A stretch of DNA of 64,000 bases from NCBI RefSeq assembly GCF_000160035.2, contig NZ_KI535370.1, positions 347,697-411,696 of the forward strand, written 5' to 3'. The number at the start of each line of letters is the position of its first letter. The stretch's first letter is position 1. The position numbers were made by a program, and so were the translations under genes. Source of the stretch: Catonella morbi ATCC 51271. Its GTDB lineage: Bacteria; Bacillota; Clostridia; Lachnospirales; Lachnospiraceae. Shown here piece by piece: positions 53,899 to 63,843 of the stretch. Below the pieces are notes generated by a model. The model made no database searches. It saw only the letters and a program-made list of their open reading frames with translations, and had not been told where the DNA came from.

Positions 53899-55680
53899 CT
53901 ACATCAAAGTTTCTTCTAACTCCTTTATTGTCAAAGCTTTTATTTTTATAGTTAAATCAGTACCATGCGGCTTAATATTATCATATTTTATACCATAGTC
54001 CTCCCCATAGCAGAGCTTAAGCCTAAAGTTTACATTATTTATGCCAAAGCCTCTGAATCCTCCCACAGGAAGATCTTCAAGAAGTTTTTCTATTTCTTCC
54101 TTGTCCACTCCGACTCCGTCATCTATGATGTGAAATTCTATATCATCTTCTATCTTCTTAGCCGTAATCTTTATATGCATCTCTTTTATGGCAGGATGTT
54201 CAGCTATGCCATGCACTACGGCATTTTCCACAAAGGGTTGTAAAAGAATATTAAGGCAGGCATATTGTTTTATGTTTTCTTCAACTTCAATTTCAAGGTG
54301 AATTGCACCTTCATAATGTACATTTTCAATCCTTATAAAGCTCTCTGCATGAAGAAGCTCCTCCGCTATACTTATCACAGCACTTCCATGATTTAGGCTC
54401 AGTCTGTAAAACTGTCCCAGATCCCTGGCTATCTTTGCTACCGATTCTGCTCCGTAATCAAGTGCACCCCAATTAATCAAATCTAAGGTATTATACAGAA
54501 AATGCGGATTAATCTGAGCCTGTAAAGCCCTCATTTCAGCCCTTGTAACATCCTTACCAAGCTTATACTGTTCCTTCATAAGCCTCTTTACTTCAGATAC
54601 CATAAATTCAAAATTATTGTAAAGCTCATCCATTTCATCTTTGGTACTTGCATCCGTCTTTTTATTTTTTACGGATAAATTGCCCTCTGTTATATCATTT
54701 ACCCGTTTTTTGAGCGCAAATATTTTTCCTGAATAATATTTTGAAAATACTAAAGAAATGGTATAAACTATGGCAATCATAATCAAAATAGCCGTTATGT
54801 ACATAATTACCACAATACTGCTCTTTTTTTCTGCTTCTGCCTTAGGAATGAGACTGACAATGCGCCAGTTATTTTCCATTAATCTCTGAGTGAAATAAAA
54901 TTCCCCATCACGAAGCTTTACAAGCCTCATTGCATTATATTCTATGTCATCAGGCAGTTCTATACTTGTTCTGTTTGCAGGCTTAACGAGCACTTTTCCT
55001 TTTTCATCAGCCAGATACATAAGTGCACCTTCCACACTCTTTGCGCTGTCAAGCACCTTTTTTAGCTTCTCTATATCTACCTGTGACATAATCGCATAGG
55101 TTTCTGTATTTCCGTCCGTTTTCCTTATATCATACTTGGTTACAAAGCTTAGGTATTCATTTACTTTTATATTATCTTTAATCTTCATAACCATATAAGT
55201 ATTCTTCGAAGCAGAGTCTAAAATCTCGGAGAGATTTGATTCAGGATAAAAATAGTGAAAATTATTGGTATATACAACATTATCTTTAAGAAACATTCCT
55301 AATTTATAGTTGGGATGGGCTATTCCAATGAACTGAAAAGCAGAGTTCAAGGCTAAAAACTCTCTGTAATTCTCCCCTAAATCTCTTTTTTTCCCAAAGT
55401 CTTTATCTTCAAGTATCCCTCTTATTTCCTGATCCGACTTTATCTGGTCAACAATAAATTTTAGGTTACTAAGATAATTACTGATAAATGCATCCGCCTG
55501 AGTGTTTGCCCTCTCAATGCTGTAGTTAATCTGATCTTTATACAGATTTTCAAAAACCGAACCCATGCCTAAAAGTAATGCTCCCAAAAGTATAACTATT
55601 GGAAGCACAAAAGACAGATGCATTTTTATTCCTAAAGGTAGTGCATTGAATTTATTTTTTATTTTTTCTACCGGTTTCAT
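53899..55680 (-). CDS. YesM-type sensor histidine kinase
   Basis: 593 aa. Two membrane helices (about 20-42 and 290-310) flank a ~250-residue extracellular sensor; HAMP follows. The phospho-accepting region is QAQINPHFLYNTLDLINWG (about 380-398, HisKA_7 type) and the ATPase has ENAVVHGI and GFGINNV. It ends before lplA and overlaps yesN by 4 bp. It probably senses an oligosaccharide-bound LplA or free polysaccharide breakdown product. Confidence 0.95.
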   Translation of the reverse strand: MKPVEKIKNKFNALPLGIKMHLSFVLPIVILLGALLLGMGSVFENLYKDQINYSIERANTQADAFISNYLSNLKFIVDQIKSDQEIRGILEDKDFGKKRDLGENYREFLALNSAFQFIGIAHPNYKLGMFLKDNVVYTNNFHYFYPESNLSEILDSASKNTYMVMKIKDNIKVNEYLSFVTKYDIRKTDGNTETYAIMSQVDIEKLKKVLDSAKSVEGALMYLADEKGKVLVKPANRTSIELPDDIEYNAMRLVKLRDGEFYFTQRLMENNWRIVSLIPKAEAEKKSSIVVIMYITAILIMIAIVYTISLVFSKYYSGKIFALKKRVNDITEGNLSVKNKKTDASTKDEMDELYNNFEFMVSEVKRLMKEQYKLGKDVTRAEMRALQAQINPHFLYNTLDLINWGALDYGAESVAKIARDLGQFYRLSLNHGSAVISIAEELLHAESFIRIENVHYEGAIHLEIEVEENIKQYACLNILLQPFVENAVVHGIAEHPAIKEMHIKITAKKIEDDIEFHIIDDGVGVDKEEIEKLLEDLPVGGFRGFGINNVNFRLKLCYGEDYGIKYDNIKPHGTDLTIKIKALTIKELEETLM

Positions 55681-57176
55681 GGCATATTATCCCTATATTC
55701 TGATGGTGTAAGCCCCATCTTCTTCTTAAAAGCCTTGGCAAAATACTTGGCATCATCATAGCCTACCATCTCTGCGACTTCATACTGCTTGTAAGCAGGA
55801 TTTTTAAGCAGCTCACAAGCCTTATTTATCCTTGTTTCCTGAATGTATGAACTTATTGTATTTCCTGTCTTTTTTCTAAAAAGCGCACTTAAATAAGTAG
55901 GTGCAAGACAGGCAACCTCTGAAAGTTCCCCTATCGAAAGGTCTGTTTTTGAAATATGACTGTCTATATAACTACACACTTCCTTAATAATATAATGACT
56001 TGAAACATTTTGTTTTATATTTTTTATCTCTCTTATATAGCTGCATACATAGTCACGAATCTCATTTATCGACCTGGCTTCTTCTATGAACACATAACTT
56101 CCTTCGTATATCGTATCTTCCGTACTGCCTCCATAATGCTTTTCTATCATATTATGTAAGGTGTAAAAGATGTTCTTTACAGAAAGATTCATTGCTGCCT
56201 TATCATTTATAAGCTTATCACACCGGTTATCTATGTACTTTATCATATTATCGGATTCACCGGCATTTATCATCTTTTGAAAATCTGCAATTTCAACTGT
56301 TGACAAACTTAAGTATCTGTCAGCAGTCTCATCTTCTTCAAATGATATATTATTCCAGCCAAGATAAGACAGACTGTTAAGCTGTTTTTTAAGCCTTGAA
56401 ATTTCTTTCTTTAACTCCTCCGGTAAAGGACAGCTAAATCCCTTCATTTCATTTCCAAAGGCAAGAAACCATTGTTCATCTTCCTTTCTTAAAGAAAGCA
56501 TAATCTTACCCAATAATTTCTCGGTTTCGCCCGTCCAAGCTTTTCCGCTCTTAAAAAGAATACAATAAACATTGTTTCCTAAAGAATCTGTAAGAGTAAT
56601 ATAGTCTTCTTTAGTTTCCGCAGATAAAATTTCTACAAGCCTTTTGGCTATCGCACTTACACTTACAACTTCCTCTTTGGTAATTAAAAGAAGAGGAAGA
56701 AAAAATCCTTCTGTATCTCCGCTTTGTTGCAAAGAATCTATAACAGCCTCCCGAGGGAGGTTAAGTACACTGTGCAAAAGATTTTTTCTCTGTCTGTTTA
56801 ATTTATTTACTGCATCAACAGCTTTTTTTATAGAGGACTTCAATTCCTCAATATCAATAGGTTTTTCTATGTAGCTTACCGCACCTAAGGAAATTGCAGT
56901 AGTGAGATATTCCTTATCCGAGAAACCACTTATAAATATAATCTGGCAGTCTTTAGCTTTATTTTTATAGGTCTTACAAAGCTCTATTCCACCCATTCCC
57001 GGCATTCTGATATCAGAAACTATAATATCGGGCTTGTACTCACTCATAACTTCCAGCGCTTCTTCAGCACTGGAAGCACTCTTTACCTCATCTACACCAA
57101 GTTCCGTAAAAGGAACATGCTTTAATATTCCGTTTCTGATTGGGGCTTCATCCTCAACAACCTGTAATTTAATCAT
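55677..57176 (-). CDS. YesN-type response regulator (REC plus AraC domain)
   Basis: 499 aa. The receiver domain starts IKLQVVEDEAPIRNGILKHV and has the phospho-acceptor in IIVSDIRMPGMGG. A long linker (about 140-395) is followed by an AraC helix-turn-helix pair: LSELSEVACLAPTYLSALFRKKTG-type and YEVAEMVGYDDAKYFAKAFKKKMG. Overlap with yesM and position between GH3 and lplA suggest control of the transporter and enzymes. Confidence 0.95.
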   Translation of the reverse strand: MIKLQVVEDEAPIRNGILKHVPFTELGVDEVKSASSAEEALEVMSEYKPDIIVSDIRMPGMGGIELCKTYKNKAKDCQIIFISGFSDKEYLTTAISLGAVSYIEKPIDIEELKSSIKKAVDAVNKLNRQRKNLLHSVLNLPREAVIDSLQQSGDTEGFFLPLLLITKEEVVSVSAIAKRLVEILSAETKEDYITLTDSLGNNVYCILFKSGKAWTGETEKLLGKIMLSLRKEDEQWFLAFGNEMKGFSCPLPEELKKEISRLKKQLNSLSYLGWNNISFEEDETADRYLSLSTVEIADFQKMINAGESDNMIKYIDNRCDKLINDKAAMNLSVKNIFYTLHNMIEKHYGGSTEDTIYEGSYVFIEEARSINEIRDYVCSYIREIKNIKQNVSSHYIIKEVCSYIDSHISKTDLSIGELSEVACLAPTYLSALFRKKTGNTISSYIQETRINKACELLKNPAYKQYEVAEMVGYDDAKYFAKAFKKKMGLTPSEYRDNMP

Positions 57177-57188
57177 AGCTTTTCCATT

Positions 57189-59723
57189 CTAAAATCCAAA
57201 TTGTTCTTTATATGCCTTTACATCCTCCATCCCAATTGTCTGGAAAATTACTTTTATAAGCCTTGCGGCACAGGTTCCGGCTGTACTTCTTGGAAGTGAA
57301 CCATCTTTAAGAGCCGCCATTATATTATCTATGTCTATCCGGTTTGCAGGCATAATGAGGTCGTTTCCGGCTATAGCACAAGCAAAAGGTTTGCTTCCTC
57401 CCGCTGTTGTGGTAGTCCAGTCTGTCATTATTATTCCTTCAAATCCCCATTCATCCCTTGCCACTGTAGTACACAAATCATAGCTGTTGGCTGTATGTAT
57501 TCCGTTTATAAGATTATACGAAGTCATTATACACATAGGCTGAGCAGTTTTTACAGCTATTTCAAAGCCTCGCAGATAAATCTCTCTGAGAGCCCTTTCT
57601 GAAACTATACTGTTTGAACTCATTCTGTTGTCTTCCTGATTGTTGCAGGCAAAATGCTTGATAGTAGTTCCGACTCCCGGCACAGATTGTACTCCAAGAG
57701 TTATAGCCGCCGCCATAGTACCTGAAAGCAGAGGATCTTCCGAATAATATTCAAAGTTTCTTCCGCATAGCGGATTTCTGTGAATATTAAGTCCCGGAGC
57801 CAGCCACCAGGCTACACCAAATTCGGTCATTTCAGCTGCGACGAGCTTACCGAGTTCTTTAACCAAATCTACGTCAAAAGTCTGAGCCAGATGAGTTCCT
57901 ATAGGTATGGCCGTAGCATACATATAATAGGTATCCACATTTTCATTTTTATATTCTCTTCTGAATAATCCGCCTTCAAGGCTTCCTATCAAATCAACAC
58001 CATAAATTTTACCGGATTTTCTGTCTACATCATAATTCCTAATTACTCTTAGTCCGGCCGGCCCGTCAGCCATAGATATACCCGGAATACCATATTTTTC
58101 TTCCAGAGCACAGGTGGTTTCTCCGGCTGCTCCCGGTACACAAATTCCGGTTTCTATTAACTCGTTATCCTTTATATTATCCTGACCTTTACTTATCTCA
58201 CCCATTAAGAGTCCTGTAATCTCTTCATCAGTAAGCCTTACTGCAAGTTCTTTTGCAATACTGTCTAAATCTTCACGTCCTTTCGGAGCCTTATTTTCCT
58301 CCGTAGGAACAAACTCAAGTACCCTGATTCCCTTAGCACAAGCCTCTTCCTTCCATTTTGTCGTAAGTTCCTTTATTACTTCGTCCGGTCTTACTATTTC
58401 TTCCAACTTTTCCTGTAAAGGATGAATGTGCCCTGTCTTTTCTATTACATAATCTTCACTGACAGCAATCACTCCTGCTAAAACATTGTTTACGGATGAA
58501 TTGCCTATAAATATTCCATATTCACCCTTTTCAACTATCCAGGCACTTTCTTCTTCGTTGTACGAAGCAAGGGACTTGGAAGAAATAGCAATCTTCACTA
58601 CTTCACTCTCATTCGGTTTAAGCAGTTTTGTCTTTTTAAATCCTACAAGACGCTTAAATTCCTTCTTAATTCCTGTCTGTGGGCAAGCAATATAAACTTG
58701 TGCAACTTCGCGGCCATTAAATTTATCACCGGTATTGCTAATCTTCGCTTCCACTGTTATTTCACCGTTATCTACAGCTACCCTGTACTCTGAAATATTA
58801 AAATCAGTATAAGAGAGTCCAAAACCAAAAGGAAATGCAGGCTTTACATCGAAGCTGTCAAAATATCTGTAACCCACATATATGCCTTCAGTATATCTTT
58901 CATTTTCTGTATCACCATTATTATGACTGAAGGTTGCCGCATTAGGATAGTCTTTGTACTCAAGTGCCCAAGTATCTGAAAGCTTGCCGCTTGGGACTTC
59001 CTTTCCAAGCAATGAATCAGCCACAGCATTACCCAGTTCCATACCCGGCTGTGAGATATTCATTATTGCTTTTACACTTTTATTTTTTAATATCTCATTT
59101 ACGTCTATAGGCCCGCCTGCATTAATTAAAACTACAATCTTATCTGTAAGCTTACCAAGCTCCTCAAGCTCTTTACTCTCTACATCGCTTAGATAATAAT
59201 CACCCTTTTCTAATACTCTGTCCCTACCTTCTCCTGCTACCCGGCTAATAACATAAACAGCGGCATCTGAACTTTCTACCTTATCCTTAGTAATGGATAT
59301 TCTCTTAAAATCTCTCTTTTTCTCTCGTAAAAATAATTCAAAGAAGTCCTGACTTGATATATTTGACATATTTTTAAGTATCTTGTCAACATATTCTGAA
59401 AGTGCCTCTTCATAGTCGGCTATCGAAGCAAGAATGTCTTCTTCATTTATAACAGTAACCCCTGCATTTTTTAATCCTGTTAAAATATTAACAACTTCTC
59501 GTTCGTTTACATCTCCTGAGCCTGTACCCCCCTTTATTGCATGGACTGCACCCGAACCCGCTAAAAACACCTTAGTTTCATTTTTAATTGGAAGCAAACC
59601 ATCATTTTTTAGAAGCACAAAGCCCTGTGTAGCCGCATATCTGGCTATTTCTCTGTGCTTAATCTCACGGTTTGACACTTCCGCGCTCTTAATACCACTG
59701 TACTTCCTAATTCTTTTCTGCAT
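57189..59723 (-). CDS. GH3 beta-glucosidase, domain-swapped order
   Basis: 844 aa. Domain order is reversed relative to ordinary GH3 enzymes: the GH3_C-type domain (about 30-330) and the fibronectin-III-like domain come first, then the (beta/alpha)8 N-type domain (about 525-835). The latter has GISMADGPAGLR, YNLINGIHT and the nucleophile Asp in GIIMTDWTTTT. This layout is known from rumen and gut Clostridia such as Butyrivibrio and Ruminococcus. No signal peptide, so it is cytoplasmic and finishes imported glucosides. The ATG has AAGGAGGG upstream. Confidence 0.94.
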   Translation of the reverse strand: MQKRIRKYSGIKSAEVSNREIKHREIARYAATQGFVLLKNDGLLPIKNETKVFLAGSGAVHAIKGGTGSGDVNEREVVNILTGLKNAGVTVINEEDILASIADYEEALSEYVDKILKNMSNISSQDFFELFLREKKRDFKRISITKDKVESSDAAVYVISRVAGEGRDRVLEKGDYYLSDVESKELEELGKLTDKIVVLINAGGPIDVNEILKNKSVKAIMNISQPGMELGNAVADSLLGKEVPSGKLSDTWALEYKDYPNAATFSHNNGDTENERYTEGIYVGYRYFDSFDVKPAFPFGFGLSYTDFNISEYRVAVDNGEITVEAKISNTGDKFNGREVAQVYIACPQTGIKKEFKRLVGFKKTKLLKPNESEVVKIAISSKSLASYNEEESAWIVEKGEYGIFIGNSSVNNVLAGVIAVSEDYVIEKTGHIHPLQEKLEEIVRPDEVIKELTTKWKEEACAKGIRVLEFVPTEENKAPKGREDLDSIAKELAVRLTDEEITGLLMGEISKGQDNIKDNELIETGICVPGAAGETTCALEEKYGIPGISMADGPAGLRVIRNYDVDRKSGKIYGVDLIGSLEGGLFRREYKNENVDTYYMYATAIPIGTHLAQTFDVDLVKELGKLVAAEMTEFGVAWWLAPGLNIHRNPLCGRNFEYYSEDPLLSGTMAAAITLGVQSVPGVGTTIKHFACNNQEDNRMSSNSIVSERALREIYLRGFEIAVKTAQPMCIMTSYNLINGIHTANSYDLCTTVARDEWGFEGIIMTDWTTTTAGGSKPFACAIAGNDLIMPANRIDIDNIMAALKDGSLPRSTAGTCAARLIKVIFQTIGMEDVKAYKEQFGF

Positions 59724-59807
59724 AAACCCTCCTTAAATAATAAGACTGCATGATTATCCTATTTGCAACCTACGGCGTAAATAATTGGCGTTTTATATAA
59801 CTTTGCA

Positions 59808-59839
59808 CTAATTATTAATCAGAGTTAATTTTTAATCAG
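59808..59839 (-). promoter_or_regulatory. 15-bp direct repeat upstream of GH3
   Basis: CTAATTATTAATCAG (59808-59822) recurs as TTAATTTTTAATCAG (59825-59839), 13 of 15 identical, 17-bp period, 85-116 bp upstream of the GH3 start codon. AraC-type regulators often bind such repeats. Confidence 0.4.
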
Positions 59840-59886
59840 AATTTCACACATACAGTAATTGATATTTATAAAAGAAATCTATCTCC

Positions 59887-60789
59887 TTATTTCACAGCAC
59901 TGTCATGACTATACTCAACAAATCCTTCTCCAAATACTTCCCTTACATCACTGACTATAATCAAAGACTTTGGATCGGTTACTGCTGCTATTTCTTTTAT
60001 TTTGACAATTTCTTTTTTACCAACTACGCAAAACAGCATACTTTTATCCTTATTGGTATACATTCCTCTTGCTGAAATTGCTGTAACTCCTCTGTCCATT
60101 TCGCTCATAATAAGACTTGCTATTTTCTCGTATTCATCTGAAATTATATAAACCAGCTTTGCAAACTTCACACCTTCAAGCATAGTATCTGAAATCTTTG
60201 TTAATACATAAATAGTAATAATACCGTACATAGCATTCCTAAAACCAAGTACAAATGCACCGAGAACTACTATGAGGCCATCTACTACAAAAAGAATAGT
60301 CGGAACCGAGTAATGCTTGAAAAACTTATGAAGAATAGCACTTACCATGTCTGTTCCGCCGCTGGTAGAATTGGTAAGGAAAATAAGTCCTATACCCACA
60401 CCATCCATAAGACCGCCTATTGCTACTGCTAAAAGAAAATCTCCTCCACAGATATCATAAGTAGGTATAATATAAAGCCAAACTGCGAAAGACACTGCGC
60501 CGAGTAAAGTTTTAGCCACAAAATCTTTCCCGATTACAAAGAAAGCTATAATAAATACCGGAATATTGAGTACTGCATTGGTTAACCATACCGGAATGTC
60601 TAAGCCAAAACCTTCGGCAAAATACTTTACAACTATTGCAAAGCCTCCAAAACCTCCCATAACCATCTTCATAGGCTCATAAATCAGCTTAACCGGAGCC
60701 GACATACATAAGGTTCCTAAAAGAATTAAAATCACGTCAAAAAACTTTCTGTACTTTGACTTTTGCATTTTTGTAATTGCCTGAATCAT
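59887..60789 (-). CDS. YitT-family membrane protein
   Basis: 300 aa, five helices and a C-terminal DUF2179 domain (RGVTAISARGMYTNKDKSMLFCVV) that binds nucleotides or other ligands in relatives. The ATG has GAGAGG upstream at a long spacing. Function not established. Probably a separate unit from the LCP-like gene 51 bp upstream. Confidence 0.9.
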   Translation of the reverse strand: MIQAITKMQKSKYRKFFDVILILLGTLCMSAPVKLIYEPMKMVMGGFGGFAIVVKYFAEGFGLDIPVWLTNAVLNIPVFIIAFFVIGKDFVAKTLLGAVSFAVWLYIIPTYDICGGDFLLAVAIGGLMDGVGIGLIFLTNSTSGGTDMVSAILHKFFKHYSVPTILFVVDGLIVVLGAFVLGFRNAMYGIITIYVLTKISDTMLEGVKFAKLVYIISDEYEKIASLIMSEMDRGVTAISARGMYTNKDKSMLFCVVGKKEIVKIKEIAAVTDPKSLIIVSDVREVFGEGFVEYSHDSAVK

Positions 60790-60840
60790 GTTATAAAATA
60801 ACCTCTCTTTTTATTATTTCCTTCAAATCAGATTTTGATT

Positions 60841-61647
60841 TTATTCACTTTTTGATGATAAGCTCTGTGATATCATTTTTTTATTTATAACTACTCCGTT
60901 ATCAAGCTTCTCACCCTTAATTGTTGTAAATTTAATATTTTCAGTCTTTACATCTTTTAGCTTTTTCAATATATTCACATAGCCCTTTTTCTTAATATCT
61001 GTGAACTTATAATTATAAACAGAAGCTACAAATTTGGATTTATTTTTATTACTTCCATTTATAATATCATATACAAAACTTTGTAAAAATGTAGAATTAC
61101 CCTTTTCATTAAAATAAAATATTTTCTCCGCATCCTCACTGTTTAGAAAAAGATAGTGGGACAACCCTAAGCCCAAATAATCTTCAAGCATAAGCATACC
61201 GGCTTTAAGCCCCTGTTTACTCTTACTGTATTTATACAAATGTGACAGTTTAACCACCTGTGGTATATCTGCAAGAGAAGTGGAGATATCTTTATACAAT
61301 TCGTTAGAGACTTCAAACATCATATCTCCCGGAATATTATAAAAACTGATTTTATTTTCCTTCTTATTAAAATCTACAAAATATGCAGAACTTATAAGCT
61401 TTTCATCTTCCTTGTCCCCAATGAAGACGACTCCTCTAATCACTTTTTCCTTTTCGACGTTAGGGAGAGACTTATATAAAACACCGTTTTTTTCATACTT
61501 AGTCTCTTTCTTTATATTAGATGCTTCATTCTGTGTATGTTTACTTATATCCTTAAATCTAAAAATATATACAGCAAGCACACCGATTATAAACAACATA
61601 ACAATTATAGTTGTTAATATAAATATTTTAACTACTTTCTTACCCAT
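60841..61647 (-). CDS. LCP-like membrane protein, catalytic arginines missing
   Basis: 268 aa. One N-terminal helix (about 6-29), extracellular domain with the LytR-CpsA-Psr pattern: IGDKEDEKLISSAYFVDFNKK, ISFYNIPGDMMFEV, LSHLYKY and AGMLMLEDYLGLGLSHYLFLN. In working LCP enzymes the first and second segments carry arginines (RSD, IPRD); here they are EKL and IPGD. The fold may survive, but ligase activity is doubtful. It follows the Ig-like protein gene by 5 bp and shares its operon. Confidence 0.75.
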   Translation of the reverse strand: MGKKVVKIFILTTIIVMLFIIGVLAVYIFRFKDISKHTQNEASNIKKETKYEKNGVLYKSLPNVEKEKVIRGVVFIGDKEDEKLISSAYFVDFNKKENKISFYNIPGDMMFEVSNELYKDISTSLADIPQVVKLSHLYKYSKSKQGLKAGMLMLEDYLGLGLSHYLFLNSEDAEKIFYFNEKGNSTFLQSFVYDIINGSNKNKSKFVASVYNYKFTDIKKKGYVNILKKLKDVKTENIKFTTIKGEKLDNGVVINKKMISQSLSSKSE

Positions 61648-61652
61648 CTGTC

Positions 61653-63599
61653 TTATTGCCTCATTTTGCTAACCACAATCGGTATCTTTCTCTCAAGATC
61701 AGGCCCATAGCCCTTAAGTACGGTTATTTCATCTGTACCGTAATCCTGTATGACATTGTTATTCATAAGTACATTGAAATTTGGCATATAATGAATTTCT
61801 GCCTCTTTAGTGGTAGGATTTCTTCTGATTGAAAACGTCGAACCCTTGGCAGAGGACAAAACTTTCGAGTCAGGAAACAGGGTTACTGTTCCTACTCCCA
61901 ACGGATCCTGATCTGCAATTCCAAGATAGTACAACACTTCTCCGTATTCCTTAATTGCGGTTCCGCTTGAAGTATAAAGCACAAAAGGAATTATATTATC
62001 CTGACCTACATAAGTAGTGCTTCCTGTAATGAAAAATGCCTTAAGTGAACTTCCGTCAGTTATCATTTTCTTTATAACTTTTCTTATAGTACCACCCTGG
62101 ATAGTAATATTCATTTCACCCGTCTTAACTTTTCCTGCCCTGAGCGGATAAGTAAGATAGCTTACTCCGTCTACGGTTATCGGACGGATGGACTCTTTAA
62201 CTTCAACTCCATTTTCAAGAACCGTATCAAGGCTTATAATTGCACTTCCCGTAACATCTACATTTAACTTAAAATCTCTTATTCCGGTTGAATTTATATT
62301 ATTTCCGTAATTATCTGTTGCCTTAATGAGCAGATAATAACTGTCAGGCAGATTATTCATCATGGCATAGCTGCCAAAATCCTTTATTTCATCGCCGTTT
62401 TTGAGCTTTATTACATCTTTATCCAATACAGTTTCATAAGAAATGGCTGCATTTGTTGTACTGTATACACATCTGTAAACTCCTTTAAATTCAGCATCAG
62501 TAATAAAGGAAGGCGGTACAACACTTACAGTTTTTGTATCAGTAATTTCACTGTTATTTGTATTTTTATAACTGATTTTAAGCTCTCCTGAAGTTCCTAT
62601 AGGAGTCGGTACATTAGGTGTATTGGCGGGTAAAATCAAAGTTACCTTTCCCGGTTCCCCCAATTCATTCATCTGTATACTGTTCCCCTTCCAGGTTACA
62701 GTAAATCTGCTGTTAACTATATTAGGGCTGCCTGTAATTTCCTTTCCGTTTCCGTCAAAAATCTTATAATAGACATCTGCAAAAAATACACTGTTCTGCC
62801 CGTTTAAATCCCTTATGACAGCATTGCTTGATAATTCAATTTTTGCAGGCTGTAATTTGCCGGCATTAGGCACTTCTTCTTTCTTGTCCTTATTTTTGTC
62901 AGCTTCGTCATCCGTTTTAGCCTCAGTGATATTTACTTTAATAACATCACTTACAACATCATCTTCCGCCTTTTTGGTCTTCTTTGCAGAAGCTCTTACA
63001 TACAAGGTTCCTGCCTTTTCGCCTGCAGAAAAAACACCGATGGAATCTATGGTTCCCAGTTTAGTTTTCTGCGTACAGTCTTCATCTGCAAACAGCTGGT
63101 AAAATACCTTATCTGTAGATTTAATTTTACTGTTTATTTCAACAGCCTCTTCAACAGGTTTAATTTTTGCCTTGAATTTGTAATCAGTACCACTTTCAAC
63201 AGTTACTTCGTCGGTAGTATTGGCTGAATTAAGAAGGCTCACTTCCTCCGCCTTGGTTTCCGCAGTAAATTTGCATTTAAGTGTATAAGTCTTCCTTCCA
63301 AATCTGTATGTGAAGCTCACCGTAGCTTTTCCGTTCCCTACCGCCTTGCAGGTACCGTTCTTGCTTACCTTAATTCTCCCGGCATTATCGGACTTCCAGG
63401 TACCTTTTATACCTTTTGTTCTTCCGTTTATATTATATTTTAATTTAACACTGCCTCCACCAACATAAATTGTCTTTTTAGAAACGGGTTTTTTAGATGT
63501 ATATAAATAACTTTTAGCTGCGGCCAGAACCTCAGTACTGAATACTGATGATATTCCAACAGCTGCACTAAGTAAGATAACAAAAAATTTATTTTTCAT
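61653..63599 (-). CDS. Secreted Ig-like (Big_2) repeat protein
   Basis: 648 aa with signal peptide (MKNKFFVILLSAAVGISSVF, cleavage near AAA). A Big_2-type domain at about 40-110 (KGTWKSDNAGRIKVSKNG, GNGKATVSFTYRFG) and further beta-rich domains follow, with a charged linker near 225-245. No LPXTG motif or binding module seen; the C-terminus is not membrane-spanning. It may act in surface adhesion or scaffold the LCP-like protein. The ATG has AAGGAGG upstream. Confidence 0.85.
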   Translation of the reverse strand: MKNKFFVILLSAAVGISSVFSTEVLAAAKSYLYTSKKPVSKKTIYVGGGSVKLKYNINGRTKGIKGTWKSDNAGRIKVSKNGTCKAVGNGKATVSFTYRFGRKTYTLKCKFTAETKAEEVSLLNSANTTDEVTVESGTDYKFKAKIKPVEEAVEINSKIKSTDKVFYQLFADEDCTQKTKLGTIDSIGVFSAGEKAGTLYVRASAKKTKKAEDDVVSDVIKVNITEAKTDDEADKNKDKKEEVPNAGKLQPAKIELSSNAVIRDLNGQNSVFFADVYYKIFDGNGKEITGSPNIVNSRFTVTWKGNSIQMNELGEPGKVTLILPANTPNVPTPIGTSGELKISYKNTNNSEITDTKTVSVVPPSFITDAEFKGVYRCVYSTTNAAISYETVLDKDVIKLKNGDEIKDFGSYAMMNNLPDSYYLLIKATDNYGNNINSTGIRDFKLNVDVTGSAIISLDTVLENGVEVKESIRPITVDGVSYLTYPLRAGKVKTGEMNITIQGGTIRKVIKKMITDGSSLKAFFITGSTTYVGQDNIIPFVLYTSSGTAIKEYGEVLYYLGIADQDPLGVGTVTLFPDSKVLSSAKGSTFSIRRNPTTKEAEIHYMPNFNVLMNNNVIQDYGTDEITVLKGYGPDLERKIPIVVSKMRQ

Positions 63600-63741
63600 A
63601 GGTTCCTCCTTAAATTTTTTTCGCTCCTAATAGTATAACATAACTTTAAGTAATTTACACTATTATCTTGCATAGTTGTTTATTAAAAATTTGGAATAAA
63701 AATCAAAGAATTTTTCCAATAAAATTTATTTTAACTGTGAT

Positions 63742-63834
63742 ATGTACATTGTTCTGAATGTAATCGTAAAGGCAGGTGCACTTGTCATCACTGCTGTTAC
63801 GGCTTATATAGCTGCTAGTGTACTGGCACATTGA
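63742..63834 (+). CDS. Possible 30-residue hydrophobic peptide
   Basis: ATG-30 codons-TGA, product MYIVLNVIVKAGALVITAVT followed by AYIAASVLAH, a single continuous hydrophobic helix with one lysine. No ribosome site is visible. It lies between the Ig-like gene and the transposase tail. Could be a type I toxin-like peptide, part of the IS end, or chance; not recognised. Confidence 0.25.
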   Translation: MYIVLNVIVKAGALVITAVTAYIAASVLAH

Positions 63835-63843
63835 TATTTAGCA

